NCBI GenBank assembly: GCA_963924555.1
Contig: OZ004582.1
Coordinates: forward strand, 1,054,001-1,118,000
Direction of reading: 5' to 3'
DNA length: 64,000 nucleotides
DNA from: Crambe crambe
Taxonomy: Eukaryota; Porifera; Demospongiae; Poecilosclerida; Crambeidae
Positions within the stretch are counted from its first letter, which is position 1. Each line of letters begins with the position of its first letter. Both the position numbers and the translations under genes were made by a program. The notes below the pieces were generated by a model. That model had not been told where the DNA came from. It was given only the letters and a program-made list of their open reading frames with translations, and ran no database searches. This document shows, piece after piece, positions 32,017 through 43,730 of this stretch.

Positions 32017-34261
32017 TCAGATTGAAGGAACAGTGATCAAAACTACTTCATCATTAAATAATTTATAACTTGTTGATAAAATTAAACAGTGTATGTTCTC
32101 TAGTGGTACAATACTATTAACTGCATCTGTTTCAAAAAAAGAATTACAGTACACTTCAAAAGGTTTGCCTATTTTGTGTTGGCAAGGATGAGGAGAAAGC
32201 CATTCAACTAAAGCAAAGGCATGGGTCAACAGAGAAGACCCGTCAAGGTGAAAAGAATGTATTGCAAAATATATAATTTGGGCAGCATGTAATTGTGGAT
32301 CTGTAAAGATTGTATTAGTTAAAGATGTGGGTTCTTTGGTAAACATTTTCCTTGCAAATATATATTGATTACTCATATTTCTTCGTACCAATTGTGATAT
32401 TCTTCATTTTTTGAAAGGTTGAAGTCAACATGCTCTATAGTAGTGGAATTGATAGAGACCCCATACGAGATGGATACAACTTGTAGTACACTTTTGCTAG
32501 CACAGATAATTGACATTCTTGAAATACTCCAATAGTATACTTGGAATCTGGAACAAATTCGAAATTTGATGTAGTTACAGTATGATCTGGTACATTATGT
32601 GCATCTAAATGGTGAAGAGAATGAAAACCAAGAGCATGACTTCTAACTATGGATCCAAACAATGCACCTGCTTCAGAAGATTCATTTGCATATGTGAGTA
32701 ATTCCAGATTAGAATTATGATAGCTCTTGGATAGAAAGGTGAAATCTTGATAGAAGCCTTGATGCCAGAACAAAATGTCTCCAACATTCAAATTTTTCAT
32801 TTGATAAAATACCATGTAGACAAAAAAGTGAATAAAAATTTACCCAGATCATCATTTGTTCTGCAGTGAATGCTGAGCAATTTTCAATTGTTGGAGGTAA
32901 GCTACAGAAGTTAGCATTAGGAGGAATAACAAAAGATGATATTCTGTCATTGATTTCATCAATAGATGATTGAGTAAGGATATTACGCTTGATCCATATC
33001 TGTTTCAAAATGTACTTGGATGTCCCCAAGTACAAGTTGTCTATAATTGTCATCCGAATAGCATCGAAATGAGGCAACTGTAAAAGTGTAGAATATCTGC
33101 AGCCGAGTTCTGATTCTTTTTTGGCTCGTTCTGTTTTTGTCTTTTGATCCAGTATGGTTTTAATGTCATCTCTGTGTCTTTCATTAGTACGCATCACCCC
33201 CAAAGTTACTGTAACAACGAGAGCAGCCAAGATTGGCTGCATGACCCAAAAATCCTGATACTTTTCTTGCTGCAGGTATGTCACATGCTATGCACAGGAG
33301 AGGTGCTCTAATTGTCTTCTTCCCACTAAACACATCCATGGTAACTCCTTCCCACAATTCAAGAAGTTCAGCAACCATAGGAGTTAAATAGGAATTTAAA
33401 CTTTTTGAAGGTTCTTTTGGTCCTGGAATCAGACCAATCAGAATAATATTTTCTCTTTTAAATCTGATATTACGTGGCAAGTTCATAATAGCTAAATAAA
33501 TGACACCGATAGAGTAAGTACGATGCTTATATGGCTGGAACCAGTCGATATTTAGCATTAGAGCTAATGTATTGTGAACTTGTACTGAAGAATTATGGAA
33601 CTCTTGCCATATCTTCCCATCATAAAAATCACAAAGCTTGTAATCAGATGAGCGATATTTCTGCCAATCATTGCAGATTTCAAGGAATCTTTTACGCCAT
33701 TCCAAAGAGGTAATGATAGAAGTATAGGGATACACTTTAAATGGATAAAATTTGGAAGTATCATTTCTAGTTCTTATTTTTTTTAAGTAAAGGAATTTCT
33801 TTTCTTTTTCTTGATCTATGACACTGCACACAAACTTTAATGGAGCCATTTCTTTCAATACAATCTTTATAATCATAGAGACTGTGACATTTACTGCAAA
33901 CAACTTTAGTTAATATTTTGGGGGGAGAATATTTTTTTCTTAGATAAACTGATCTTTGATGTAATGTAGATGGAAATTTTTGTGCTATTAAAACTATTTG
34001 ATTAGAATATTTTCCAAGGTAACTAAGGAGAGTATACATTAATTTTAATAACCACTGCATGCTTCTTACAGAGAGCCCGTGAAGAGTTTGGATAATGCAA
34101 GTGAAGAGAACTAACCAAAAGACAACATGATCTTCTTCATTATCTTCAGTGGTGGGGGAACTGTCAACAATTTGCTGGTCATAACCTCCCATATCTTCAT
34201 CCACATCAAAATCACTTTCAATCCAATATTCCAACTCAGAGGTTTCTCCTATAATAAACAC
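32017..34261 (-). pseudogene. EnSpm/CACTA-like transposase, nearly full length
   Basis: Leftward: an acidic start, MQWLLKLMYTLLSYLGKYS, VVCSKCHSLYDYKDCIE (zinc pair), TSIITSLEWRKRFLEICNDW, LMLNIDWFQPYKHRTYSIGV, IYLAIMNLPRNIRFKREN, LIGLIPGPKEPSKSLNSYL, APLLCIACDIPAARKVSGFL (Transposase_21 core), DNLYLGTSKYILKQIWI, a DUF4218-like part and a C-terminal AAQIIYFAIHSFHLDG block. Total about 740 codons in four overlapping frames (34261-33767, 33903-33184, 33284-32715, 32815-32017), so three or four frameshifts or short introns. It is the best-preserved transposase of the window. No terminal CACTA repeats were identified. Confidence 0.8.
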
Positions 34262-34394
34262 TATAATGATGTATAATCTGATTTAATAGCTATGAAATTT
34301 ACCGTTACTCAGTAACTTGTCAGCATCATCAAAATCTATGGTCAGAATCTGTTGCTAACACCTCAGAACTTGTGTCACTTGAGCAGAAGAGTAT

Positions 34395-34643
34395 AAGAAG
34401 AAATTTGAACCTTGTTTAGTGCAAGAAGTGATCTCGAGTGAAGAGAGTTCAGATGAAGGAGAATTTATAGTACGACCTCTTCCATGGCGCAGTGATCAAC
34501 TCACAGAATTATTCCTTGGATTAGATCGGAAGCATAATAAGCGTGCAAGTCCTCGAAGTAAACGAATGTCCTTTTCCCGTAAACAGGGTATGCCGTCTGA
34601 CCAACCAAAGCCTTCAAATCTTCCAGACTGGTTCTTTAAGTGA
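34395..34643 (+). CDS. 'VRPLPWRS' C-terminal exon of an uncharacterised mobile gene
   Basis: Open to its stop: EEYKKKFEPCLV, ISSEESSDEGEFIVRPLPWR, then DQLTELFLGLDRK, a basic SPRSKRMSFSRKQG and final LPDWFFK. An acidic Ser-rich block followed by VRPLPWRS and a basic tail is the C terminus of an uncharacterised repeat-associated protein family in sponges and cnidarians, as I recall it. It is divergent to the EnSpm-like gene, 134 bp away. The upstream exons were not recognised. Function unknown. Confidence 0.4.
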   Translation, partial: KKKFEPCLVQEVISSEESSDEGEFIVRPLPWRSDQLTELFLGLDRKHNKRASPRSKRMSFSRKQGMPSDQPKPSNLPDWFFK

Positions 34644-34817
34644 TTTCTTTTTTAGCAATTCCTGTGCTACAATGACAATCATTCTTGTTTGTTGATTCAT
34701 GATGATTTATTATTGATTTGTTATGAGAAATTCATCAGATACACTATTAAAATTTTAAACTTTCATTGAGTGAAATCTCATGAGAAACATTAAGAATACA
34801 ATGGTATTTCATCCCAT

Positions 34818-34905
34818 GGAAACTTTTATGTTTCTGATAGATTTCATGATTATGCAACATGCCGTGTCATTTAATTTTCATAGCATAAGAAACATAAAAG
34901 TTTCC
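34818..34905. repeat. Short inverted repeat, 18-bp arms
   Basis: GGAAACTTTTATGTTTCT (34818-34835) is mirrored at 34888-34905. The 88-bp span could be a tiny MITE or a hairpin. Confidence 0.7.
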
Positions 34906-34989
34906 TTTAGTAAGAAATGTAAAACAATATCAAATTTCAAATAGATTTTTTTTGTGAATCCTGTGGTAGAAACTTTTATTTTTTCACAG

Positions 34990-35275
34990 TGGGTAGACTC
35001 TATTTCAGCATCTTCCTTCGACCTCCAAGTATAGCTCAGCACAACACCTTGACTCGTTGATAAGAGAACTATTGGAGAACTATTCCTCTTTCATCTGTCC
35101 CTGCATACACATAGAAGAATGAACTCTATACATAGCTAAAACCATAAAAGAGAGGAAAAAAGACCAGGAACAAGTAAGGGAAAAAGCATTTCGTGAAATG
35201 AAAAAAAGATGTAGGGATGACCACTGCTCAAAAAAGTAAGGAAACAAGAAGGATGGAAATGGGATCAATCTAATA
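34990..35275 (-). repeat. Dispersed repeat shared with 53845-54215
   Basis: Carries GATGTAGGGATGACCACTGC, CATTTCGTGAAATG and CATACACATAGAAGAATGAA, found inverted at 53845-54215. Here it provides the last ~65 codons of the ORF of the neighbouring DDE gene (IRLIPFPSFLFPYFFEQWSS onward), which have no counterpart in the family, so the repeat has inserted into and extended the reading frame. Confidence 0.75.
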
Positions 35276-36443
35276 TATTGTCTTTTGATGCAGCAGTGAT
35301 TCATAAAAGCCAATAGCTGTTCCCGAGTTTTCACATGCTTTTGTCTGGAATCAGTGACCTCAACTGTAGGGTCAACCTCGTGTATGCATTCCCACAGAGA
35401 ATGAATTGCTTCTTCTGTGCAGGGGTTAGGGTCTGAACGGGTTCCCCTTTGATTCAGACGGCTAAAAACTTCAGCCAACAAGCAAATAGCTGGTTCAGCT
35501 GTACGAATTTCTTGCATCGAGTTGCATTCATGTATAACCTTTTCAAAACTTTCCGCCATTTCTTGTCGCATTACTCCAACAGCTTGTAAACCGATATTCA
35601 ACAAGGACATCACTCGTTCAACAGGGTTTCTGTAACTGTTTTGAGGTGCTGTTCGGGCTACAACAAGCGTATCGAGGTCAATGCTGATAAATAACACTAT
35701 CAGAGAAATCTTACGATGATCAGGACCACCATCGGTATAGATACATAAGAGGGGGTTGATATTCTCAGTCAAGGCCGACAGAATTTTCTTCAACTCAGCT
35801 GCATGCTGCTTTGGACTAGAGGCTTGAAAGATTGCATCTTTCAATGTCACACAAACCTTACCTCTATAAAAGGACTCACCGATATGTTCTGGTATGTCAC
35901 ACACAAGTGCAACAGATGGTGTAAACTTTGATTTCGTAAAGTCGTGATCTCCAACCATGAACTTTGAGTTGAGACCAACTAGAACTTCCTTTCCCATTTC
36001 CACTGCAGCTACTGGAGAATTGGGCTCTCCAATTTTTATCATCAAGGCTAACCATAGTTGTGTAATCTCGAAACATAATAGCGAACTGCTTCATATACTT
36101 CAAAATGGCTGCACAATAGTGTGAATCAGGATGATCAGCATGGAGTTGACGTGACTGGGCTGGAAGAACTCAAGTGAAATACATTACGTGGCCAAAATTG
36201 TGCACGTATCCATTCCAATGAAGGTACGGGGCTGAAGGTATCAGCCAAAGCTTTCACCACTTGTTTGCCAGTTGTATTTTCTAATCCTGCTCCAAATCCC
36301 AATTTCTTCCTGTCTAAGAAGTCTATGATATCATCATGCGATAATCTCCCTTCCTTTTTCATACAAGAGCTTGGAAGAAGTCTCAATTTACTGGCAGTGC
36401 CATCAACTGAGTCAGTAGCTAAGTTTAATAGTTCACCAGACAT
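35276..36443 (-). pseudogene. DDE-type transposase-like gene, 'TDGGPDH' family
   Basis: The N-terminal part (36443-36135) reads LGFGAGLENTTGKQVVKALA. Then MVSLDDKN (first Asp), IGEPNSPVAAVEMGKEVLVG, GDHDFTKSKFTPSVALVCDI, LCIYTDGGPDHRKIS (second Asp), ARTAPQNSYRNPVERVMSLL (Glu) and LLAFMNHCCIKRQYI, after which a dispersed repeat takes over. The D..D..E blocks are as in an uncharacterised transposase-like family common in sponges and cnidarians. At least one frameshift around 36100-36040. About 390 family residues remain. Confidence 0.7.
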
Positions 36444-36990
36444 GTCCTAATGTGGATATTGGCTGCTACATACTGCATTTGTGTAACATGGCGAGTGAAG
36501 AAGTTGGTGTAAGTCTTGTGCTTCGGCTAAGATATTGCTGTCAGGATGATGTGGTGGTGTAGCTGCATAGACAGGAGGCTATATAATGGCATTATGCTTA
36601 CCACAAGTACTTAGAAAGCCAAGTGCCTACAATCCACTTGGATGGCTATATAAGCTCCAGCTGTTTGTTGCCAAGTGTTGTGGGCATGTTTTATTTGTGG
36701 GGTCAAAGGTGAACCGAAGAGGAGTACTGCAGACATTATTATATCAATTTGCGGAAATCCACCACCTCCACCTTGTATAGATTCAAAAAATTCAAAACAT
36801 TCTTTGCCAGGGGGGGGGGGGGGGGGTCAATCAGTGGACTGAATAACTTGGGACTTCCCATTAGCTACTGTAAGTGTCATGCAGACAGGTTACATGCACT
36901 AAGCCACAATGAGGGGGTTTCAACTTATTTCATGCACTTAGCAGGCACTGTAAGTCAATACTATAATACAGCCTATAGTTAGGGACTATT
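36444..36990. other. Spacer with a 17-base G run, no gene recognised
   Basis: G run at 36810-36826. No domain recognised on either strand. Confidence 0.4.
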
Positions 36991-37240
36991 CTATGATGTC
37001 GCTCTTTCATCTGTGAGGGTCGTTCTTTTATTCCGTGAGGTCGCTTTTTATTCCATAGAGTTCAAAATAATTCTATGACCTCGCTCTTTCATCTGTGAGG
37101 TCGCTCTTTTATTCCGCAATCCGAGGTCGCTTTTTTTACATAGGTAGACTTTAAAATAATTCTATGACGTCGCTCTAAGGTCGCTTTTTATGGGACCCAT
37201 CAGTATTTCATGGAGATCGCTTTTTCAATGAGATCGTGTC
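36991..37240. repeat. GAGGTCGCT(C/T)TTT tandem repeat
   Basis: About 2.5 units of ~95 bp (TTCTATGA(C/T)(C/G)TCGCTCT...), themselves built from repeated (G/A)GGTCGCTCTTT and ATTCCGTGAGG-like modules. Confidence 0.75.
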
Positions 37241-37278
37241 ACGGTATACCTGCGCACGTGCAGTCACACGCGATTAAT

Positions 37279-37595
37279 TCACGCTTGCGCATTGAATAGT
37301 ACATATAGAGCTATCATAGAGAGGTGGAATAGAAGTGTCATTATCATTTGAAAGAGAACCATGCCCTTCCCAATCAATCCTAAATTGCTCAGCATCAGCC
37401 TGTGTAAGAACAGAACATTGTGATAGTAATGATCAAAATGATCAAGCCACAGATATCTGAAGGCTAGTTTGGGGAGGATACATGCATGGTCTTGTGAGCA
37501 GATGTTGTGGAGGGAAGGAGACCACAATGGATAACTAGTCTCACAATAATGAGCTTATGGTTCCCATCAATGTGCCAAAGTGAGAGGGGGGAGGA
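37279..37595 (-). pseudogene. Remnant of the rve/DDE transposon family
   Basis: Leftward: LWHIDGNHKLIIVR, the first catalytic block of the family seen at 2994-3904, then a jump to QLWLDHFDH-like and FRIDWEGHGSLSNDND with an acidic C terminus. The core between them is gone. Too short to be functional. Confidence 0.6.
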
Positions 37596-37719
37596 TACTG
37601 TGTACTTTGTGCGTTGAACAGTTGCAGCCCATCGTATAGCAACACCATCAGGTTAGTTTAGAGCGAGTGAGTCAATGTTTAAATTCAAGAAAGTGGGATG
37701 TCACTACTGGAGTCAGTGT

Positions 37720-39300
37720 TTAAACTGTTTCTCCCGCCTCTGGAACTCGTACTGGTGTTCCTGGTAGGGAAATACGGCTCAATAAATCAGCATTTGAATT
37801 ATCCGAACCTTTCTTGTACCGGATGCTGGCTGAAGCCATAGCTTTAGTTTCTTTGAAGAGACCTTGCAGTGGTTGATGGTCGGATAATATTGTAAACTTC
37901 CTACCAAACAGATATTGGTGAAACCGTTTTACTCCAAAGATGATGGCTAAAGCCTCTTTTTCCAATTGTGAATATTTCTTCTCAGCTGGAGCAAGTGAAC
38001 GAAATGCATAGGCGACAGGTCTTTCTGTGCCATCTTCAAACTGATGAGATATGACGGCTCCCAGGCCATATGGTGAAGCGTCACATGCCAATATGAGTGG
38101 TTTTGAAGGGTCGAAATGTGCCAATAGGTGATCTGAAACCAATTGCTGTCGGGCTTCTTCAAAAGCTTGCTGCTGAGATTTTCCCCATTGCCATCTTACA
38201 TCCTTCTGGAGCAACCTGTATAAGGGAGAAAGAGTATTGGATAAATTTGACAAAAATTTACAATAATACAGAAAGGATTTGAGTTGTGAAATGTTCTGTG
38301 GAGCCGGAGCTGATTGAATGGCCTTTATCTTCTTATCAGAGGGTTGTAAGCCTTGTTCTGAATTCGATGTCCCAATATTTAATAGTCTATGCACTTTGAC
38401 ATGAATTTGCATTTGCTAAGCTTCAGGCGAACACCAGCATTTTGCAACCGATTGAGTACTTTTTCCAAGTTTTGAGTATGTTCCTCTCGTGACTTCCCTG
38501 TGATCAAAATATCATCCAAATCAACAGAATAAGAGGTTTTCAAGTGTTCTTTGAAATATAGCTGGTGCCGAAGCAATGCCGAAGGGTAGGCGCTTGTACT
38601 TGTACAATCCTTTCGATGTGTTAATCACAACCAACTTTTGTGATTGGAATCTGATTGTTGGCATGTGCTAAATCCAGAGTTGTAAGCAACTTTCCTCCTG
38701 CCAGAGAGGCAAAAATGTTCTCTGCTCTTGGTAGGGGATACGATTCCGTCTTTGTCGATCGGTTAGCTGTTAGCTTGTAATCTCCACATATGCGGATAGA
38801 TCCATCCGGTTTCATAACAGGCACAATGGGATTCCGAGGATGTTATCTTTTCAATGACCCCAGCCTGTCCAATTCTTCTTCAACTTTAGTCTTCAAGGCA
38901 TACGGTACCGGACGTGCTCGATATAATTGTGGTTTGACTTGGGGGTCCACGTGAAATTTTGCTTCAACACCCTTAAGGACTCCCAGCTCATCTTTAAACA
39001 GGTCAGCATGGCGCTCCGTCACTATCACTTAGGTGATGTAATTTCATCGAAACTTTTGTTGGTAGGTTGTGCGGGGGGATGTTCTTGATCATTCTATACG
39101 TTGCTCTTCCACAAGCCGTTATCAGGATTGCTCTCTTCCTCTCAGCTACGGTAATTTCGTTGGCAGCGAAATACTGCTTAATCCGCTCCACATAGGATTG
39201 CCAGTCTTCTTCGTTCGGCTCGAATTCGTTTAACTGTCCATGCACTGCCATAGCTGTCGATTTTTCCTCCTCCGCTAATCCAGTTGATCCTCGTCGCCAA
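37720..39300 (-). mobile_element. Ty3/Gypsy retrotransposon (fossil, 5' and pol portions)
   Basis: Leftward: primer-binding site TGGCGACGAGG (39299-39289), gag start (LNEFEPNEEDWQSYVERIKQ), then reverse transcriptase (GSIRICGDYKLTANRS, LLTTLDLAHA) and RNase H (LILACDASPYGLGAVISHQF, YSQLEKEALAIIFGVKRFHQ, LSDHQPLQGLF). The gag-protease stretch is reduced. The sequence from 39301 on, starting TGTAGTATTAG, is probably LTR. Broken in several places, no 3' LTR found. Confidence 0.85.
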
Positions 39301-39659
39301 TGTAGTATTAGTCACTAATACAGTAAGTAATTAAAACTATAATTAGTCTAGATACTACACTACATGTGTGGACCCTTGTCATCATGAACGTTGTGTTAAA
39401 TCATATACATTTTTCAATGGGGTTTTATTTTCATTTTTTTCATAGTCGATCAGAATCCTCGAAAAATAATAAACAAAGTCTTAACTTGGCTGCCTTCCTC
39501 CTTATCGACCTCTTGTGGTTTTGTGACTGGGGTACCGCCTGTGGTGAATCCCCCTTGCAACAACAGACATAGAGCTTCTCTGTGACGTAGAGTATGCTTG
39601 CAGATGACAGGAAAATTTGTACGTTAGACATAGATCGCATAATTTGTCAGCAGATGAAC

Positions 39660-39866
39660 AGAAAGTTGACAACTGGCATTCCTCAGCAGCACCCTTTTGC
39701 CATTGTCAGCCCCATGGTTTTGCATCGGAATAGATTTTGTTGGTCCAATAAGTCCGGCTGCAGTAAATTTTTCACTGTGAGTGATTATTTCACCAAATTC
39801 GTTGAAGCTATTCCCTCACCAGACAAGTGCTCCAGCCGTGTATCATCTATTCTTTACAACGTTTGA
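39660..39866 (+). mobile_element. Ty3/Gypsy integrase fragment (fossil)
   Basis: Contains the integrase core end FTVSDYFTKFVEAIPSPDK after a degenerate RIGIDFVGP-like block. It belongs to the same family as 10812-11205 but lies on the other strand from the Gypsy fossil next to it, so it is a separate insertion or an inversion. Confidence 0.65.
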
Positions 39867-39940
39867 ATGTTTATTCATGATGATTCTTCCAGTTATTTAT
39901 GCCATGTGTTATCTTTGGATTGTTGAGGTGAATTTTATTA

Positions 39941-40095
39941 GATAAGTGAAAGGGAAAAAAATATCCTAAATAAAAAGCTATGTAGGGTTAGTCTGTACTT
40001 TTACAGACAGCAGTTTCTGTGAACAAACATCAAAATTATGCTGCCTTCAATACTATAATTCCTACATCACTGCCTCCCACCAAGCTGCACAGCAG
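39941..40095. repeat. Single arm of the GTAGGGTT/CCTACATCAC foldback element
   Basis: Matches the left arm of the palindromic element at 52952-53242 (AAGTGAAAGG, ATGTAGGGTTAGTCTGTAC, TTCCTACATCACTGCCT). The second arm is absent. Confidence 0.7.
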
Positions 40096-40198
40096 TGAGG
40101 AACAATGAATTAGGGTGATTGGGGTCACTAGAGTTTAAGGGGTGACTGTACTGGGGCCACTATGTTACTGACATACATAAAAAAATTTTCTATCATCA

Positions 40199-40320
40199 TT
40201 ATAAAATCTTGACTGCAACATCAAGACACCCTCTCACAGTACCTTTATAGACGGTTCCGAAACCACCATGGCCAATACGATTAGCTTTACGGTAGTTATT
40301 ACATGCATTAGCCAATTAAT
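40199..40320 (-). pseudogene. Protein kinase exon, glycine loop
   Basis: Leftward: NACNNYRKANRIGHGGFGTV then YKGTVRGCLDVAVKIL and a stop. G.GGFG.VYKG and the AVK lysine are kinase subdomains I-II, of the IRAK/receptor-like type expanded in sponges. No other kinase exon adjoins it. An in-frame stop lies just upstream, so it is an isolated exon copy. Confidence 0.65.
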
Positions 40321-41690
40321 TTTCAGGTCCTAGATTCCTTGATGCCCTAGCTGCAGTATCTTTACTTCTACTTGTCATAAATTGTAGCTACGTATAATGT
40401 CAAAGTTGATTAAAATCGTGAATTATAATAACCTTGAATTTTAACTTGGTATCATCTGATGCATTTCCATGGCCAAGGTCTAATTCAGAGTTGGCTTCAA
40501 ATTGTATAATAATTATACTTACACTCATGACACAATAGCTAAACTACAAGAATTTACCGGATTCAGAAGAGCAAAGATTAATTGCTGGTGATGAAATAGT
40601 CGACTGTTGCATAATACTTGAATATCCACTACCTTAGTATTATGTTCAATATTAGAATAAAGAAATCATTACTTTTAGTCATTACACTGATCTCATCTTC
40701 CTGAAACACATTAAAGCAAATCAATAAGAAACACAAGCAGTCATGTATTGTATTGTATCACTTTATACTTACATCTATGTAACCAATTCCAATACATGCT
40801 TCACTTCTATGACTTTTCTTTAAGTATGACCCCAAAGACCAATCATCTCCAGATAATGTGAATAATTTTTAAACCTTCATGTCCATTGCTGATAAGTTTT
40901 ACAAGCTTGTTCCAATATATCACTGTGTGTATTAGATGAGCTTGCCATCATTTGGTTCCTTTATCAGACTTTGAAGCTGATTTTTTTTGATTTAGCTGAA
41001 TTGCTTTTCCCCTTTCAATAAGAGCAGATGAAGACAAGGAGCTGGCCCACCTTGGCAGTGTCCTTGATGCCACTGACTGTGATAGTGTGGATCCTGCTCT
41101 GAATATATGCTTGATCTGGGCTGTTCAATGCTGCCTCGAGTTCGGATGTAAACCTTCTGCTAATTTCCAAGAGTTTCTTCTTTTATATGACTTTGACAAT
41201 ATATTGTGTGCAAAGTGCGCCATCTAGGGGGGTCTGTTCCTCATAGATTATTATTTTATCTGTATATTCCTTACGGATATACAATACCATAAGGTTATTT
41301 AGTCTGGCTCACAGTGAATATGGCATAACCCGGCAAAAAATCTCACTCATTTTAAAAGTCAGAACTTAACAGCCCTGATTCAAAGCAGTTAGGCCCATAG
41401 AAGCTATGATAGTATTTTTAACCACTGAGATCATGTCAGGTTTTCCATATTTAGGGGGGGGGGGGGTAAAGTTGTAGCTAAGTACACCATTGTAAAGCTC
41501 TCAAAGAGAGCTCTCTTTTGAGACCTAAATCAAGCTTATAGGGGGTAGCATAATGAAGATATGGACGTTTTAAAATTTTTATTTTTTATGGTAATGTCTA
41601 CCCTTAGTGAGAAGACTGGTATTCGATACAACTGAAGTGACGATTAATAAACCGCCGGCCAAGACCAATCGGTCTTACAATAACCAATAA
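40321..41690. other. Spacer, no gene recognised
   Basis: A+T-rich. One minus-strand open piece near 41170-41040 reads TITVSGIKDTAKVGQLLVF without an identifiable family. G run at 41454-41466. Confidence 0.4.
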
Positions 41691-41699
41691 GTAAGACAT

Positions 41700-43515
41700 G
41701 TTTAATTCAGTATAGCAAGTCAGCTCTCTACAGGCAATTATAGTGCCACCTTTGTTACTGGACGTTTGTAAGTTCCAGATGCTGTTTTAATGGTTAGTAC
41801 TCTGACCTTTCCTGGGTGGATCTCTTGAACCCTAGCGAGAGGCCATTTTCCAGGTACCCTAGCGAGAGGCCATTTTCCAGGTACCAGACTGTGACAACAT
41901 CTCCAACTTGAAAGTTCCACGTAGGTAGTGCCATTTTACATACTTCCGAATACTGGTGAGATATTCTATATGCCATCTTTTCCAGAAATGTCTCACTAGA
42001 GCTTGACAGAGATGCCATCTCTTCATAGAGATTGGTAGGAAAACGAGCTGTCAGGGAGGGAACTTAGAGCATGACCATTATCAAGTGTGAGTCTTGTGTC
42101 CCCCACTACTTGCCGGAAGTGTTGTTTGAAACTTTTCACTGCAGCCTCCCAAAGTTGGGTGAATGCTCAGGATTAAACTTCCATTGAATATTTTGCGAAG
42201 AACAGAACTCAGAAATTTCACCAGTGGTCTTTTGAAGCTCTAGAAATTCAGCAAGCTCCTTTAACTCCCTGAGGCCCCTACAAAATTGGTGCCGTTATCA
42301 CTCCAAATCAAAGATGGTAGACCACACTTAGCAATAAAGCGTCTTACTTCAGAGGATAAATCAGAGGGTGAACTGCCTTGATTGTCAGTGACACAAATAC
42401 ACATAATATCGGGAGAAAGAACATTTTGCTTGAAGATTTTGATAGTTGAACAGGAACCCTCCCGATTTGAAGTATTCATTGAAATCTTGGATCTTTCCCT
42501 TAGAGATGAGAGTGGCAGATTTGTAGTCCCTCTTCCCAAGGAAGTCAATCCACCCACTCGTTCACAGGCCGTGAAGCGATTGAAAAATCTCTGCAGTATA
42601 AAATGTTGACTTCGAAGTGATCTACAACAAACTTTTCTTCTAGCGTTAGAGACACCTTTCCAGCAGGACTCTCTTCAGTCTCCTAGAACCTTCGGATTTG
42701 ACTGGTGTACAACATCATGAGTTGCAACTTGAGTAGTTGATGTACTGGCACTGGCATTAGTGTTACCAGCCAAAACCCAGCTGAATTCGGTTTCGAAGGC
42801 AACAAGTGCCTCTGGTACTCCCACCCGCTGGCCATGCAGGAGGACTTCAACATATACATCTAGTCCAAGAAGGATATCAAGTTTTGATCTGCTAGATGCT
42901 TCCAGCTAAGAAAAGCTTCGAGGTTACAGCCATTATTGTACCCAAGGTCACATGCAATTTACCACTCCATCCTGTCCAGTTTAGCTCTTAGCTGAGTTAC
43001 TGGCATGCTGAATAGATGCTTTAGACACACCTCAACATTTCCGTAGTCGGGACACGTTCGCTTCATCCATTGTTGACAGGCAACAATAGTATGCACGTGG
43101 ACAGACTGACATTCAGGAACTGACCAATTTCGAGAGTTCTCACAGAGAGAGCTTGCAAAAGGACTGTGATCTTAGACAGAATCCGGCTCGAAGGACCAAA
43201 AAATGTTTGACTCTCTCTCCTAGATCAAGCTACATTTGACCAGCCCACACTTTGACCATTTTTGTCTTAATTATGCTTCACGGCCATGTTAGCTGCAAAG
43301 GATGAAGCAGATACACCGAATGCGACTCTCTTCATTCGATAGTCAACAAGTGGTTCATCAAGACGGTTTCTCCAAACAAAGCGGTGATGCCAGCTCAATG
43401 GTTCGGTACCACAGGATAGATTCCAGGACATCCAATAGAAGAGGGTGAATATTGGGACCAATATCAATGTGTTGTTGAGGGATACACCTGTAGCAGATGC
43501 ATCAAAGACTACTCA
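41700..43515 (-). mobile_element. BEL/Pao retrotransposon debris (fossil)
   Basis: Pieces on the minus strand: Pao reverse transcriptase (43515-43267, FDASATGVSLNN and FGVSASSFAANM), a primer-binding site (43198-43180), a protease-to-RT junction (about 42900-42730, KLDILLGLDVYVEVLLHGQR), an integrase block (about 42350-42270, CGLPSLIWSDNGTNFVGA) and the DUF5641-type C-terminal domain (41960-41738, VGDVVTVWYLENG, TASGTYKRPVTK). Their order shows more than one decayed or rearranged copy. Broken in many places. Confidence 0.8.
43180..43198 (-). other. Primer-binding site, perfect tRNA-Tyr match
   Basis: The plus strand AATCCGGCTCGAAGGACCA equals the 3' end of animal tRNA-Tyr including CCA. It is followed by ATGTTTGAC, comparable to ATGTTTACG at the first BEL/Pao LTR edge. 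Confidence 0.8.
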
Positions 43516-43539
43516 TAGCTTTGTACTCTTTGCGTACAG

Positions 43540-43705
43540 CATGCTAGTATAGCCTGAAGGGCCCTGAAAATAGCCATGAACCTAACCTGAAGTTATTAAC
43601 CTAGCCTGAAGGGCCCCGAAAATAGCCATGAATCTAACCTGAGGTTATTAACCTAGCCTGAAGGGCCCTAAAAATAGCGATGATAGTGTTGCCCTAGAAC
43701 CCCTG
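43540..43705. repeat. AGCCTGAAGGGCCC array, left flank of the SET/recombinase element
   Basis: Three ~62-bp units of CCTGAAGGGCCC(T/C)GAAAATAGCCATGAA(C/T)CTAACCTGA. The modules AATAGCCATGA and CCTAACCT are shared with the arrays at 44418-44512 and 49280-49736. The MITE at 43731 separates it from 44418. Confidence 0.7.
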
Positions 43706-43730
43706 AGGCCCTATAAGTCCCTTTGGCATT

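Noticed and set aside
37279-37527. 82-codon ORF as an independent gene
   Set aside because: In another frame it is the end of the rve/DDE family, so the ORF itself is a shadow.
41040-41170. Minus-strand segment TITVSGIKDTAKVGQLL as a gene exon
   Set aside because: No splice signals or family recognised; too short to support.
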